Assembly (NCBI RefSeq): GCF_020740795.1
Contig: NC_067299.1
Location: 10,484,001 to 10,548,000, forward strand
Origin: Apus apus
Lineage: Eukaryota; Chordata; Aves; Apodiformes; Apodidae
DNA length: 64,000 nt
Direction of reading: 5' to 3'
The notes under the pieces are model-generated. The model did no database searches. It worked only from the letters and a program-made list of their open reading frames with translations, and had not been told where the DNA came from. Both the position numbers and the translations under genes were made by a program. This document shows positions 36,001-47,841 of the stretch, in pieces; positions within the stretch are counted from its first letter, which is position 1, and each line of letters opens with the position of its first letter.

Positions 36001-36540
36001 GTGGTTGCAGAGTCGGTTGGAAGACTGTGCACAACTCTCAGAGATGCCCGTGGGTGGGAATGGGAGGTGCTTCTCAAGCCCTGATTCGAGGTTGAAAACC
36101 AAACAGCTGCCCCACAGCCTGGCCTCGAAGGCGGCGACTACGAAGCAAAAACCGAAGTTTTGTATGGTGTTGGCAAAGGCTCCTCTGTTTTTTGTTTGTT
36201 TCTTACTCAAAAAATACTGTACAAGGACGCTCACACTCCCCTCCGATGCCACGAACTCAAAGGCATGGTCATAAGGGAAAAAGAAAGCGAAGCTGGAGCA
36301 CATGGAGCAGGACTTGCTTGTGGCGAGGCTACGATCCCCTTCCTGGGAGCGCGGGCCCAGCGCAGAGCGACGCAGAAGAGTCACTTGTCCCCTGGGTTAG
36401 AAGGCAGCCCCGCTGCAACGAGTCCTGAGGCTGCTGTGCCTCCTCACAGCTGCACAACAGGCTGCTGGGTGAGAGTTCCCTCCACGTCACCGTCGCTGTT
36501 TTGAAGCAGTCATTCGGGACTCCTGTATTTTCTCTCTTTT

Positions 36541-36583
36541 ATATATATATATATATATGTGTGTGTATATATATATATATTTA
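36541..36583. repeat. (TA)n(TG)n(TA)n microsatellite
   Basis: TA repeats interrupted by TGTGTGTG, ending in TTTATTTATT. On the minus strand this also provides AATAAA words about 240 bp after the CALN1 stop codon, a possible proximal poly(A) site. Confidence 0.88.
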
Positions 36584-36823
36584 TTTATTGCATTAGGAAA
36601 CAAACCCTTTAAAGCATTAAGACAGCCCTTTGATGTCCCTGCCAAAAGGATGTGGGTGGCCGGCGAGGCGCGTTTGGGCGCCGCTGGCCTCGTGCTCCTG
36701 GTCGAGCGGTGCCTGGTCCTGCCTGCCCCTGCCTCGTGGCCGCGGTGAAGAGTCGGGTCGGGGGGAGCTGCCCGGTGTCATGCGCATGCGTGGTCAGGAG
36801 GGGTCACAGTGTCGGGCCAGGGG

Positions 36824-36951
36824 CTACTCCATCCCGCTGCGCAGGATCTGGTTGGCGGCGATCAGCATCACGCTGATGATGAAGGCCATGGCGAAGGCGC
36901 AGATAAGGCTCTTCCGGACGCAGGTCTGTCTGTTCTGCTTCTGGGCGTGCA
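36824..36951 (-). CDS. CALN1: CALN1 last coding exon (membrane anchor and stop)
   Basis: On the minus strand a TTGCAG acceptor precedes 36951. The exon supplies two bases to complete a GTG codon begun in the previous exon (phase 1), then HAQKQNRQTCVRKS and the hydrophobic stretch LICAFAMAFIISVMLIAANQ, ending RSGME and TAG (36824-36826). Calneuron-1 is a neuronal EF-hand calcium sensor. This tail is its C-terminal anchor, which holds it on Golgi and related membranes, where it is reported to restrain phosphatidylinositol 4-kinase beta at low calcium. The anchor and the basic residues in front of it are intact. The codons are rich in CG, in contrast with the AT-rich UTR ends, and the flanking 36640-36830 is CpG-rich. 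Confidence 0.97.
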
Positions 36952-37114
36952 CTGCAAGGGGGAGAGGGGGGGGGGGGAGAGAGGAGGTGGGTTTGTGTTC
37001 CACCCGGATCAGCTGAGATCAGAAAAGCCCCCCCCCCCCCCACCCCGGCTTCTGAGTACAACCCTCTCCTCCTCGCCTGCGCCAGCCAAGTTGAGGGAAA
37101 GCTGAGACAGCCGG

Positions 37115-37149
37115 GTTTGTTCAGCCTGGAGAAGGCTGAGGGGAGACCC
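37115..37149 (+). repeat. CR1 LINE, left piece interrupted by LTR
   Basis: Reads TTCAGCCTGGAGAAGGCTGA, then GGGGAGACC, the CR1 segment just before the ORF2 C-terminus. It is continued at 37658 after the LTR. Confidence 0.8.
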
Positions 37150-37657
37150 TGTTACCATGTACCAGCACGTAAGGGGTGGCTACCAAGGAGATGGAGACTC
37201 CAGTTACATGGAAAAGACAAGGTGTTGCAGAATGGCTTGAGCAGCAGGGCCATGGGCCCCTGCTATCTCCTCGAGAGGCCTTGAGAGTGTAGCACAAACA
37301 GCAGGTGTACAAGCAATCTCTTTTTTTTAGCCTAACACAAGTATAAACAATCTCTGTTAGCTTAAACTAACTCAAGGACAAGGTAGAGAAGTAGAATGAT
37401 AGAAAACAAGGAAGAACCCTGGAACTCAGATGTGTGTTATTATCCAGTAAAATCACTGCAAGTAGTTGCCGTCCAGTGAAATCACTACAAGTAGTTACTA
37501 TCCAATGAATTCACTATGCGTGGTTACTATCCAATGAATTCACTACATGTAGGTTTGGAAAAGGGTATAAAAGTAACACTGTGTATTCAATAAATCGAAG
37601 CTTGCTTTATCAATCACATTGATTCTGGACTGCTTGCTTCCCTCGCCGTCGGCAACA
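37150..37657 (+). mobile_element. Solo LTR of an endogenous retrovirus
   Basis: About 508 bp starting TGTTACC and ending GGCAACA, so TG...CA with a short TGTT/AACA inverted end. Inside are four 29-bp direct repeats with CCAAT or CCAGT (37441-37556), a TATAAAA box (37566-37572) and an AATAAA signal 16 bp after it (37589-37594). This spacing implies a short R region. The U5-like part follows to 37657. No gag, pol or env sequence is attached, so it is a solo LTR left by recombination. The hexamer GGGAGA occurs close to both ends (37141-37146 and 37659-37664) and may be the target duplication, but the spacing is imperfect. Confidence 0.85.
37441..37556 (+). promoter_or_regulatory. Four 29-bp direct repeats in LTR U3 (enhancer-like)
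   Basis: Units at 37441, 37470, 37499 and 37528 follow the pattern TATCCAATGAATTCACTACA plus GTAGTTAC. Units 3 and 4 carry CCAATGAATTCAC and units 1 and 2 carry CCAGT(A/G)AAATCAC. Tandem repeats just upstream of the TATA box are typical retroviral enhancers, and CCAAT suggests NF-Y-type binding. Confidence 0.85.
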
Positions 37658-37911
37658 AGGGAGAATGGGTGCAAGTTACTCCTGGGGAGATTCTGATTGG
37701 ACTCTGGAAGAAAATCCTTCACCCTGAGAACAGTGAGATGCTGGAATACTCTCCCCAGGGAAGTGGTGGATTCCCCCACACTGGGCAGTTTTAAGGCTCA
37801 GCTTGACAAGGTGCTGGGCCACCTCGTTTAAACGATATTATTACCTAGAAAGGTTGACCAGATGATCCTTGAGATCCCTCCCAACCTGGCATTCTATGGT
37901 TCTGTGATACC
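37658..37911 (+). repeat. CR1 LINE, right piece after LTR
   Basis: Resumes at AAGGGAGAATGGGTGCAAG (CR1 RGNG-type position) and runs to the 3' end TTCTATGGTTCTGTGATA. Compared with other copies, about 120 bp of CR1 expected between the two pieces is absent, so the LTR insertion came with, or was followed by, a deletion. Confidence 0.82.
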
Positions 37912-38826
37912 TCTCCCTGCTGGGACTTTTCCAGATTATCCACCTGACCTTTCACTGCTTCCAAACCACCATTCCTAGCAAACCACCCCCTCCTACTGCA
38001 CGAAGCCCTTTATCTCTCACTTTGGATTTTAAACCCTTCCAATGCTGGTAGGTGTGTCCCAGTTTATCTGTGTCTTCCTTTTAAGCTCTTGATGAAGTTC
38101 TCTCTAAAGTTCTTTAGTCAGAAATCCTGGTCTTCTGTGAATCCCTGAGACTCATCCCGGTCAACTGGGAATGAGCAGAGATTCAAGATCTGCTCCCCAA
38201 TAACACTGAAGAACCCTACTGTGACAGTTCCCATGAGTATGCAGAGTGTATTAGTCATTTTTCCAAACTGTAGGTTTTCTGTCCCTAGGCAGAATCAGAC
38301 TTATTAAGAACCCTTTCAAATCAATGCCTGCAGAACAGCTGGCAAAAGAGGTGAGAGCCATTTGCAGCAGCTGGAATGCAGACAGAGTTGGGATTTTTAT
38401 CTTGGCCTTGATTTAATTCTCATTTTCTTCAGGTCACCAGTGAGGATTCATGCTGGGACTTGCTGAAGAGAGTTCATGCCTCTGTCTTTGCCTCCCTGCT
38501 ACAAAGCAACCTGTGGCCTTGGGGTGCCATGAAGACTGATCTGTCAGGACAGCTCCAAAGGTCCCTCAAGATAACCATGGAAAGCCAGGAGAACCTCAGC
38601 AGGGGATGGAGAGTCCTGCCCAGTGCTATGGGCATAATGCAGCCTCTTGGTTTTGCCTCTGAAGGGACGTACCCACTGCCCTTTCCTCATGCTTGTGATG
38701 AGGGGAGACTTTTCAGGTGGTTTGAAAACAAGCTCAAAATTACAACGAACCTAAAATGCAGCCAAGAAAAGGCTCTGAGTGCCCATGTCTGGAAAAGTCC
38801 AGGAGCATGTTCCTGCTGCAGCAGGT

Positions 38827-38935
38827 GGTTTGTGCCTGATGATCTTCAGAGGTCCCTTCCAACCCCTGTGATTCTATGATTGATTCTGTGATTGATTCTG
38901 TGATTGATTCTGTGTTTCTATGTTTTTAGAACATA
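38827..38935 (+). repeat. CR1 LINE 3'-terminal fragment with expanded tail
   Basis: Only the last part of the 3' UTR (GATGATCTTCAGAGGTCCC, TTCCAACC), followed by three to four ATTGATTCTGTG units. The terminal repeat has expanded. Confidence 0.85.
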
Positions 38936-41904
38936 TTGAAAAGGCTCCTGTTCTGACCCAGGCTTGAACCTCATTGCACAGAGTGGGGAGAACTGGATGC
39001 TGCATTTTGACCCCTTGTTTCATCCCAGCCCCTCTGGCCAGGATTTAGCAGTGCCTGCATCCTAGTCCCAGATCCCACATGGTCCCCAGCTCTCCCTAGA
39101 AGCATGAGGAGCCCTTTTTAGGGCTTTTTAGCACTTGGAGACCAACTGCCCTGGGCAGGGCCACCTCGTGCTGCTGGTACTCTGAGCTCTGCTCTGGGCA
39201 GCTGATGAAAGCCCCTTGGGCAGTTCTCCAGAGGGACTTGCTTTTCTGCTTGCACTGCTCTGCTCCTTCCTCCATTCACTGGCTTTTCTAAAGCACAAAG
39301 AATCCATGCAGGGACTCCTGGGGTTTGTGCATGGTGCCCTGGCACTTTGAAAAGCTTGTTAAATTGCAGCTTTAGGGATTGCTTTGTTTATTTCTCTCTT
39401 ATTTCTCTTCTCTGCAAACACTCCCAGCCAGCAGACAAAGCAGAGCCACAAGCCATCCCAGCCCTGCCACTCAGTGTGGGGCTCTGGTGCCCATTAGGGT
39501 GACTGGGAGCAGCAGTTTAAGACTGGGCAAGGCTTTTTGTGATGGCAGCTCTCCTGTTCAAAGGAAAAGGGTAAAGCATGTTCAGTGTTTCTTGCAGAAG
39601 TGCTCCTGAATTGACCAGTGCCCTCAGTCTTCTGTTATACAATCGAGTAAAAATAGAGCTTTTAGTCAGCAGGATCCAGAGAAGTCATCATGATGGTTGT
39701 TTCCCAACTGAAGGTACCAAATAAGCCAAATAACCTACCAAACAACTCCAGAAGCAAGGGGAAGGGGCTGTGCTGCACTGCAGAGGTGTTGCCAGCCCAG
39801 AGAGACCCTCTTGCTCTTGGCTGGGGCTGGGCGGGAATGACTCCAGCAAGAAGACCAGTATTACAGTTCCTCTGCCTCTTTACAGTCCAGAGGAAGAGAA
39901 AGAAGCTGGAGGCACCTCACTGTGAACACAACTCTGTGCTGCACAATTGCCCCCTTAAGTATGAAGACCCATCTGTGTCCTCCCTCCCCCATCTCCCCAC
40001 TAACTGCTGAATTTTTACCCTCACTTCCCTCTTTTCTCTGAATCCATAGATCCTTTCAGCTTGGCATCTCTGCTTTTTCCTGCTGTTTTCCATAGCTGAC
40101 ATTGTCACAGGGCTGGATGCTCAACCTGTTTGCATTTGGTCACCAGGAGGAGGTTTTAATACCCACGGGACATGCCAGGGCTTGGACATGAGCTGGTCCC
40201 TAGAACATGGTCAAGCCTGAAGCTCCTCTGGACATGCCCTGGCCACTTCTTAGAGGGGAGAGAAGCTCACGAGCTGTCCAAACTAAATGAGATCTCAAGA
40301 GCAAAGGCAAATTGAGGCTGGGTCATGCTTCATCTTCTCAATGTGCAGAGGACAGGCTGGTGAGGAGGACTCACCACGGTGTCACTAGTGGCAAAGACAG
40401 AGCTACCATCCCCACAACTTTTCCACCAGCACATGGGGTTCATGGGTCCATCCCCTTTCAGGGTGCATCAGTCCACTGGCTGTGGCTGCTGGGCTGGTCC
40501 CGATGCCCACAGTGGGTGTGAGATGGTCAAGGTAAGCACTGAGAACCTTCTTGCCTGCAGAAAAAGGCTCCCTAACACAACCAGCTTCAGCCTATTTATA
40601 GTGGCTTCTGTCATAACCCTGCCAAGGGTGAGTGATAGTTGCTTTCTCTGGCTTGCCTGGAATTATCTGTGTTTTAAGAGGCCACTTTGTCATTCCCAAG
40701 CCCTTTGCTGAGGAGCAGGTGCTCTTAGTGCTCATCCAGGGGGAGCAGGGAGGGGAATTGCAGCAGCTCTGGTATGCCCAGTTAATGTGAGTGTCAGGGC
40801 TGAGGATGAAATACCTGGAGCAGGCAGCACGGGTCACTGCAACCAGCTGGCACTTGTTTGCCACCAGCTTCATGTTGGGAGTGTTTGGATAAAGGGAACT
40901 GCCAGAGAAATGATTTTTTTGACTATAAATTTTTGGTAGTTCAATGCTGCTGCAAAGTTCAGCAGTACAATGATGTCCTTTCCTTGTGTCTGTTGATAAA
41001 ACCTTCACTCTTCTGGGCCCTCAGCTTTATTCTCTTGCCCTAAGCAGTAATAAAAATTGAGAAGAAGGCTGAAGACATAACCCTGCCTGCCTCCTGGTCG
41101 TGTTCTGCATAGGTGGTGTGGGCTGCTTGTACTGAGGAGTCGGGCACTTTCATTGCTTTGCTCTTCACCAAGAAAAAGGCAAATTAAACCCCTTAGAAAT
41201 GTGTAGGAGGGAAGGTTGTAATGCAGGCCCAGAGCTGATGTCTTGCAAATGACTCTGATGTTCAGAGTGAACTGAACAGAAACCTGGACTTGTCCCTGAC
41301 CAGAGTATGAATGTTGGAACTGGCTCAAAGTGTGTGTGTCTGTGTGTGGGAGGCAGAGATAAAGTGTATTGTCCATCGTGATGCAGGAGGAATATTTCAT
41401 AGTTGTAAAGGTCTTATTATACTAAGAAGCCAAGATGGCAAAATATTGAGAATGACCAAAATTTGGGCTTTTTTGTACCACTGAGAATGTTACCTGAACA
41501 AGGCTGTTTATCACCCTGGGGGGTGCTGAGCCAGGTAACACTGGGTGTAGAGCAGGGGGTGAGTGTCCCAAGGTTGGAGAAGTGTCTCAGGGCTTCTCTT
41601 TGATTGCAGGAACATATTCCAAGGTGCTAGTGAGTGGACCTCCCCCATTCCAGCAAGGTACTACTGAAAGTATCTGCTATGTTTTTTCCCCTGATGAGCC
41701 ATTCACAAATCTCAGTGAAAACCACTGGGGCTCATCTTGGCTTCATTCCCACCCATAATTAAAGGCACTTCAATGGAGTGGATGAAATGTCCATTAAACA
41801 TAGATGTGAGCCTCTAAGCTAGTCCCTTCAGGCTGCCTCTACAGCTGAAAGATATAGGTGGTTTTTACGGTGAAAATCATCTCACCCCAAGGTAGCACCT
41901 AAAA

Positions 41905-42365
41905 TAAGATCACAGAATCATTAAGGTTGGAAGGGACCCTAAAGATCACCCAGTTCCAACCCCCCTGCCATGAGCAGGGAACCCACCACCAGACCAGGCT
42001 GCACAAAACCTCATCCAACCTGACTTTAAAAACCTCCAGGGATGGGGCATCAACAACCTCTCTGGGCAACCCATCCCAGCTCCTCACCATCCTTAGAGTG
42101 AAGAATTTCTTCCTAATATCTCACCTAAATCTCCCCTCTCTCAGTTTAAAAACATCACCCCTTGTCCTATCACTGTCTCCTCTGATGAAAAGCCCCTCCC
42201 CAGCTTTCCTGGAGCCCCTTCAGGCACTGGAAGGTGCTCTAAGGTCTCCCTGGAGCCTTCTCTTCTCCAGGCTGAACACCCCAACTCTCCCAGCCTGTCT
42301 CCAGAGCAGAGCTGCTCCAGCCCTTGGATCATCTTGGTGACCCTTCTCTGGACCCTCTCCAAACA
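41905..42365 (-). repeat. CR1 LINE fragment
   Basis: Antisense. The minus strand reads CSGDRLGELGCSAWRREGSR and GAPGKLGRG, then MVRSWDGLPREVVDAPSLEV and the 3' UTR. It is the same subfamily as the 62322 copy. Confidence 0.93.
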
Positions 42366-44339
42366 AGATGGAGGAATTACACCCAAAAAGTGTCTCCTTC
42401 ACTCCACTAATTAAGGAGCAAAGGGTTACTGACTTACACAGTGACATGTCTATACAGCCTGGTGAAGCTTGCCTGAGATGCTGTCCAACCTTCCTGCCAG
42501 CTCTCCCTTGGAACCATTTGATCCACACCATAAGACCCTATAATTTTTACTTCTGAGCCCTGCAGGAACTTAGTGTTTGGGAAATGGGAATGCTGAGGAC
42601 ACAAGTGGGTCACTCAGGTAATGGCATGTCCAGCCTGGGGAGCTGCAGGGACTCCACCTGTTCCCAGCCTGCTGGTCCTGGGAGAAATGCTCATGTCAGA
42701 GCTGCCATGGACCAGAACCAGCTCTTTCTTTTGGGACCTGAAGGAAAACTTTGCATCTTTGTTGACAGCACTCAGTTGATCTTTATTCTCTGGTGGATCT
42801 GTGCGTGTGTGTGTATTTCTAACAACATCTAAAAAAGGGTCTGTTTTGCTTCTAGGTTCTGCCTGGCACCAGCAATGCCAACATCCCACGAGAAAAGCTG
42901 TTCTTGCTGTACTTTTGGAAGCTGGGACTTCCAAAACGAGATGCTGAGATTTTGGACCCATATTTTTGTGTGTGTGTGTGTGACTGGGATAGTTCACCCA
43001 AGGAACAAAGCTGAAAGAAGCCTGGGTGCCTCTCACCAGGGTGACAGCTGGCTCGTGTCTCCGCTGAACCAGCAGGTTGGTGGGGACTAACAACTCTGCT
43101 CATGTCAGGAAGCACCTTTTCCTCCCTGCTGATCTCCAGGAGGAGCAAAAAAAAATAAAAATAAATAAAATGTTGCTTGGCTTGATTCAAAAAGTGCTGC
43201 TGCTTCCCTCCCTCCTGCAGCTTCTCAACAGTCAGCTGTGCTCTTCTACATCTTGTCTGCAGGATGTGGCAGAGGGTGAATGTGCTGGATGGAGCTGCTG
43301 AATCCCATTAACTAGGGATTACAGTGGGATGTTTATTCCTTACTCTGTTTCAAAGATCCTGCAGTGTCTCAGATTGGTGTCCTTTCACAGGCTGTCTGAC
43401 CCCCTGAGTATCAGGATTTCCCCCCAAATGTCCTACAGAAACTGGCATTGCTGTGGGGGGAAAGCTGTCCCAGGGTGACACGCACAACTCCTGAAGTTCT
43501 CCCTAGGACTTTTCTGCACTTGTGATGATTTGTATCTGTTCAGCTGTTCCAACCAGCAACGCTTCAGAGCAGCACAAGTTCCTCTGGCCAAGAAAACCCT
43601 TCTCCCAGGGTGGCTTCAAAACAGGGGATGTTCTTGCCAGTGTCAGTTCTGCTCAAAGGGCAAAATCCCCTGTAAATGTGGAGGCTGTGCCTGATCCCAG
43701 TCGCTCACCACTTGGTCTTGTGGCACTGCTGAGAGGACACCACGCTAACCAGCAGCTGCCAGAGCAAATGTGTCCCTTTCTCTGCTGTCTCTGAGGACTG
43801 CTGGGCCTTGACCTTGCAGACACTCAGTGCTGGGATGAGCTGTCCTGGCTGTTCCTGCTCACTGCAGCTCCACGCCAGAGGTGCAGGCAGCACCCTGTGC
43901 AGGAGGACTCTGCCAGCTCCTCCCTGGGAGCCCACAGCAGGAGAGCTTTTCTGCTGATGGAAAGACAACAGAAAAGTGGTGGAGCCTAACCCCCAGTGAA
44001 GTACTTCCACGACAGATGCATCTTTCTGTAGGGAAATAGAGTTGGTGGTAGCTTGTGGTGATAGTCTGTGATGTGGCACAGGCTGCACATCCCTTGGCCT
44101 GTATCCCACCAGAGAAAGGAAGGCCATAAACCAAAACAGCTACCAGCTCATCCTCCTGCCTGAAACAGGATCAGACCACAGAGAAGAAGGCCAAGAGCAG
44201 CTCTTAGCTCCCCAAGTGTGTCATCACCACTTACTCTAAAACAACTCCACGCATCCCCGCACACTGCGGGTCACGGGGCAGTTACAGACAATATAGAAAG
44301 AGCATAATTTTACAGAAACACAGAGACTTTCTCTCTCAC

Positions 44340-44493
44340 CTTCAAACTCTGTTTGGCAGTTGCCAGAGTTTTCATTTAAACTCTCCTCTTCGTTGATAAT
44401 GATGTTCTCAATGTCCTTCATCGTTAGGTGGTCCCGGAAGGCGTGGTAGAGGATGTGCTTCAGCTCCTCCAGCGTTATCCTCTGCATGTCAAA
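44340..44493 (-). CDS. CALN1: CALN1 penultimate coding exon
   Basis: On the minus strand, a pyrimidine tract and CAG acceptor (44496-44494) precede TTT at 44493, and the exon ends with one base of a split codon before GTGAGA at 44339. It is 154 bp, 51 codons plus one base. It encodes FDMQRITLEELKHILYHAFR, then DHLTMKDIENIIINEEESLN, ENSGNCQTEFE. This is the region of calneuron-1 after its two working EF-hands, where the third and fourth EF-hands of calmodulin relatives have degenerated. It joins in frame to the membrane-anchor exon at 36951. Preceding exons with the functional EF-hands (a DGDGQVDF-type loop) were sought up to 64000 and not found. They lie further upstream, as expected for this very long gene. 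Confidence 0.97.
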
Positions 44494-47400
44494 CTGTGGG
44501 AAGAGGATGGGGTTAGGCTCAGCCACTGGGCACAGATGTGGTGCCAGGAGGACAAGAGGCACAGGGGCACGGCACAGTTCTCCACCTGTGGTGTTCATTT
44601 TTCCAACCTCAGGGGTTTTTTCCACCCCCAAGAGTGTGGGTGTTGCAAATGGAGGCTGCTTGAGCTCTTGGCGGCTTCGTGCCAGGAGAGCAGCAGAGCA
44701 ACACAGCCCTGTGCCAGGAGCAGCCTTCCAGGCTGGAGATGCAGCAATCAGGTATCAGCCCTGGTCATCCCAACAGAGATAAAACCTGGAGAGATTCCCC
44801 TGGTGGCTCTTACACCTTGCCATGAGCCACAACCTTCTCTCTGCCCCTTTTCCTCCTTCTGACTCTCCCGCTGTGCCTGTGTGGCGAGCACAAGCAGGAA
44901 CATTTCCCTCTTGGCTGACTTCTGCTGTAGATCCAGTAGGTAAACATTGTTCCTACACACACCAGAGGTTAAGAACAGATGATTCCTGCAGAATATGTAG
45001 AAATTAACATTTTGCAGTAGAGGAACTTTGTGGAATTAATATCTGCTAAAGGTAAGAAGCGAGGCCATTGACACGGTTGATTCACAGGGGAGAAGACGAG
45101 TCTCCCTGAGCTGTTGGTGCAGCCAGTAAAGGAGTAGGGAACCACCCCAAGACACCTGAGTCTGCAAATAATCATCCTCTGAACAGCACCTTGAACCCTC
45201 TAGCCTCACACCCCAACCCAGCCAGCAGTGAGCACCAGGACCTGGACACTTGCTGCTAAACCACCCCCCCTTGGAGACACCTCGGCAGGAGCAAACACCT
45301 CTGGCTCAACCCTGCAGTGCAGGGAAGGCAGTGCCAGCCTGTGCCTGCTCCTGCAACCCAGGGCATGGAGACCTGCTCCTTCAGAAATGGTGCAGCAAGA
45401 AATTCCTGCTCCTTCCCCCCAAGCCTGGTCAGGACAGGACAAACCTGACCAGCCTGGGGCTGCTGGGTGCACTCCCTAGGGCTGCCTCCCCTGAGCACCA
45501 CTGCACACCTCATCACACAGAGCCAAAAACCAGGAATCCTCCAAGTGGTCAACTAAGAAATAAAAGTGCACTTTTATGAAATCCAGGCCCTGACATACTT
45601 ATGCACCCTGTGCTTGTGTACAGGGAGATGTGCACACATATATATTCATCCACCTACAATTAGCAGCACTGATTTCTGCAATTCTCTTTGTTTCCTGCAA
45701 CAATCAAAAAACCCAGTGCATAAAATCTGCAGGGCAGTGGAGAGCAGGGGCAAAAGCCCAAGTCCCTGTTTGCTGCCCACGCTTGAATTCTATGACAAGC
45801 AAGTCTGGTGGGTTTGGTGGTTTTGCTACTGTCCCTGCTCCTCAGGGGTTCAGTGTTCAGGCCACCCAGCTAAAAACAGCCAGAGCACAATTGTCAGCAG
45901 CAGCTCCCTGTTGCACAGCTCAAAGCTGGACTGCAAATCCCCTCGGGGTTTAGGCACAAATTTCCAGCCTGCTTTGTGTGCACCAGGAAATCTCACCACC
46001 CATATTCTGCTTTCTTGAGTGTTCAAAGAGCCAGCAAAGCAGAGCAGCTGGGAACTGCACCAGCAGCACGACTGCAAAAAGCGTTTCTCTTGGCAACTGG
46101 AGGTGTGGAAATGGGGTTAATTCATATGGTTTCTGTGCAGCGTGTCCAGAGGTGGGATTAGTGGGGCTTTGCAGAGGGCCCTGGGCTGGTCCAGGGTTTG
46201 CAACCCTCCTGGTAAAGTCCCTGCCATGGAAGGTACGAGCAATGATTTCTTACCTATGACCCAACCCTGCATTTGAGGTCTTTGTCTTGGGGAAACTCAA
46301 AGCTGAGCTTGAGCCCCAGCATCTTCCTGAGTCCACCCACATGCCAAAGCCAGAATTCCCTCCTAGTGGTCACTTCATCTCACCAGCAGCAGCCCATCTG
46401 CAGCTGGTTGCTACATCCCACCTCAGCAGGGCATGATGTCCAATCTGTGCTGGAGTTTTCTTCCTGCTCTTGGCTCAGGGACAGTTGCTGTACTTTACAG
46501 GTTTGTTTCCCCTCCCCCTTCAGGGAACAGTCTTCCTAGAAACTGTCCAACACCTGGGTTCACCCACCACCAGATGGATGCTCACCCCTGCGTGTGCTTC
46601 ACAGCCCAGAGCTGAGACCTGCTCCTCATTTGCATCCTGTTCTGAGGATCTGCAGGAGTGTGTCAGCTTCCCTAAGACTGGAAGTGCTCACAGACTTCTC
46701 ATGGGCAGGGAAGCTGAGGACCTTCAATATGGTGCATGGATCCTGTCCCAGTGTAGAGGAAAAGCCAACTGAGTGCTTCAGGATCGGCCTCACTGTGTCC
46801 CAAGATGACTGTGTTGGAAGAACAATATCTCAGGATCAGCCCCTTGCTCCTTCATATCTGCCTCTGAAGCAGGTGGAAAACTCACCTCATCATCACCTCT
46901 GGTGACATTTGCTGCTCCTTCCCTCTCACTCTTGGAAGCCTTTGCTGCTCCCTCTGTACCAGCACTGCCACCAAGAAGTTTTGCAGAGTCTGCTGTGGTG
47001 CTACCTGGTGCTTTGCCTCAAGCCCCCTGGCTCACAAACACAGCCATGGCTTCCATCTAATCTTAACGTGGAAGCAGCAATGACTTGTGGGCTTTGGGGT
47101 CTTCCTGTACCAGTGAATTTATCTAGCAGAAAATAATTGCTCTCTTGGCAAATGTTCCTCTCTTGCTGCATCTCCAACTCTTGCTTTGAAGCCTAACGCT
47201 AATTTAGGGAAACTTTTATTAGTATTTTTTTTATTGTTCCACTATCATTTTGCCCTGTAGGAAGAGGAAACATCTCAGATGGGGTCCAAAATCACCCTTG
47301 TTGGCTCAGGTACTGGGTGTTTGGCCTGTCGACAAGCACATGGTCATTGCTCCTGCTTTGCTCCGGGCTCTGGGGCTCCCACGCAGGAGCTGTGTCCTCC

Positions 47401-47711
47401 ATGAGATACATCTTGGCACAGGAGCTTGTCCAGAAGGAGCTCCAGCTCCGTGCAGCCAGAGACAAGACCCTGGCTCCCAGGTCATCTCTTATCCCTGCTC
47501 TGCAGTCTGGCAGTTTCCCTGATTCACTTTTCAATTACTCTGGCTTTTTTACTGGAGGAATGAGGGTAACCAGGGAGCAGCTCCCGACTTTCCTTGGCTC
47601 CACTGAGAGGGAAACTGTGACTGTTGCAAGCTGAGAACTTTCTAGAGGATTTATAATTAGAAGAAATTGATGATGCTGCTTCTGAACCAGTGCTCTTGGA
47701 ATACACTGTAA

Positions 47712-47841
47712 GCAGGGAGACAAGGGCAGGTTGGATGGACCTGGTCTAGTGGGAGGTGTCCCTGCCCGTGCAGGGGGAACTAGATGATCTTCTAGGTCCC
47801 TTCCAACACAAACCATCCCATGATTCTGTGATTCTATGATA
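47712..47841 (+). repeat. CR1 LINE 3' fragment
   Basis: A short sense 3' end: GGGCAGGTTGGATGG, then GGGAGGTGTCCCTGCCC and TTCTGTGATTCTATGAT. Confidence 0.9.

Larger units (their letters stand above)
29465..36823 (-). other. CALN1: Probable CALN1 3' UTR (left limit estimated)
   Basis: Sequence from the CALN1 stop codon to the best distal poly(A) signal, about 7.4 kb. It contains only one CR1 (30183-30465), a TG run (33018-33039), a TA/TG run (36541-36583) and AT-rich stretches at 33340-33620. Sparse repeats and AT-rich ends agree with a long neuronal 3' UTR, but a shorter UTR using a nearer signal (about 36580 or 33560) is equally possible from sequence alone. Confidence 0.4.
36952..44339 (-). 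other. CALN1: CALN1 last intron
   Basis: A 7388-bp intron, phase 1, from GT (44339-44338) to TTGCAG. It holds a solo LTR nested in CR1 sequence at 37115-37911, CR1 pieces at 38827 and 41905, G- and C-runs at 36963-36975 and 37028-37045 close to the acceptor, and otherwise unique sequence. Confidence 0.9.

Noticed and set aside
38460..38879. A 139-codon open frame on +
   Set aside because: It begins at TTG, runs into a CR1 tail at its end and matches no known protein pattern.
47317..47634. A 105-codon frame resembling a secreted protein with a signal peptide
   Set aside because: The apparent first codon is GTG, not ATG, there is no splice or family support, and it lies antisense in a CALN1 intron.
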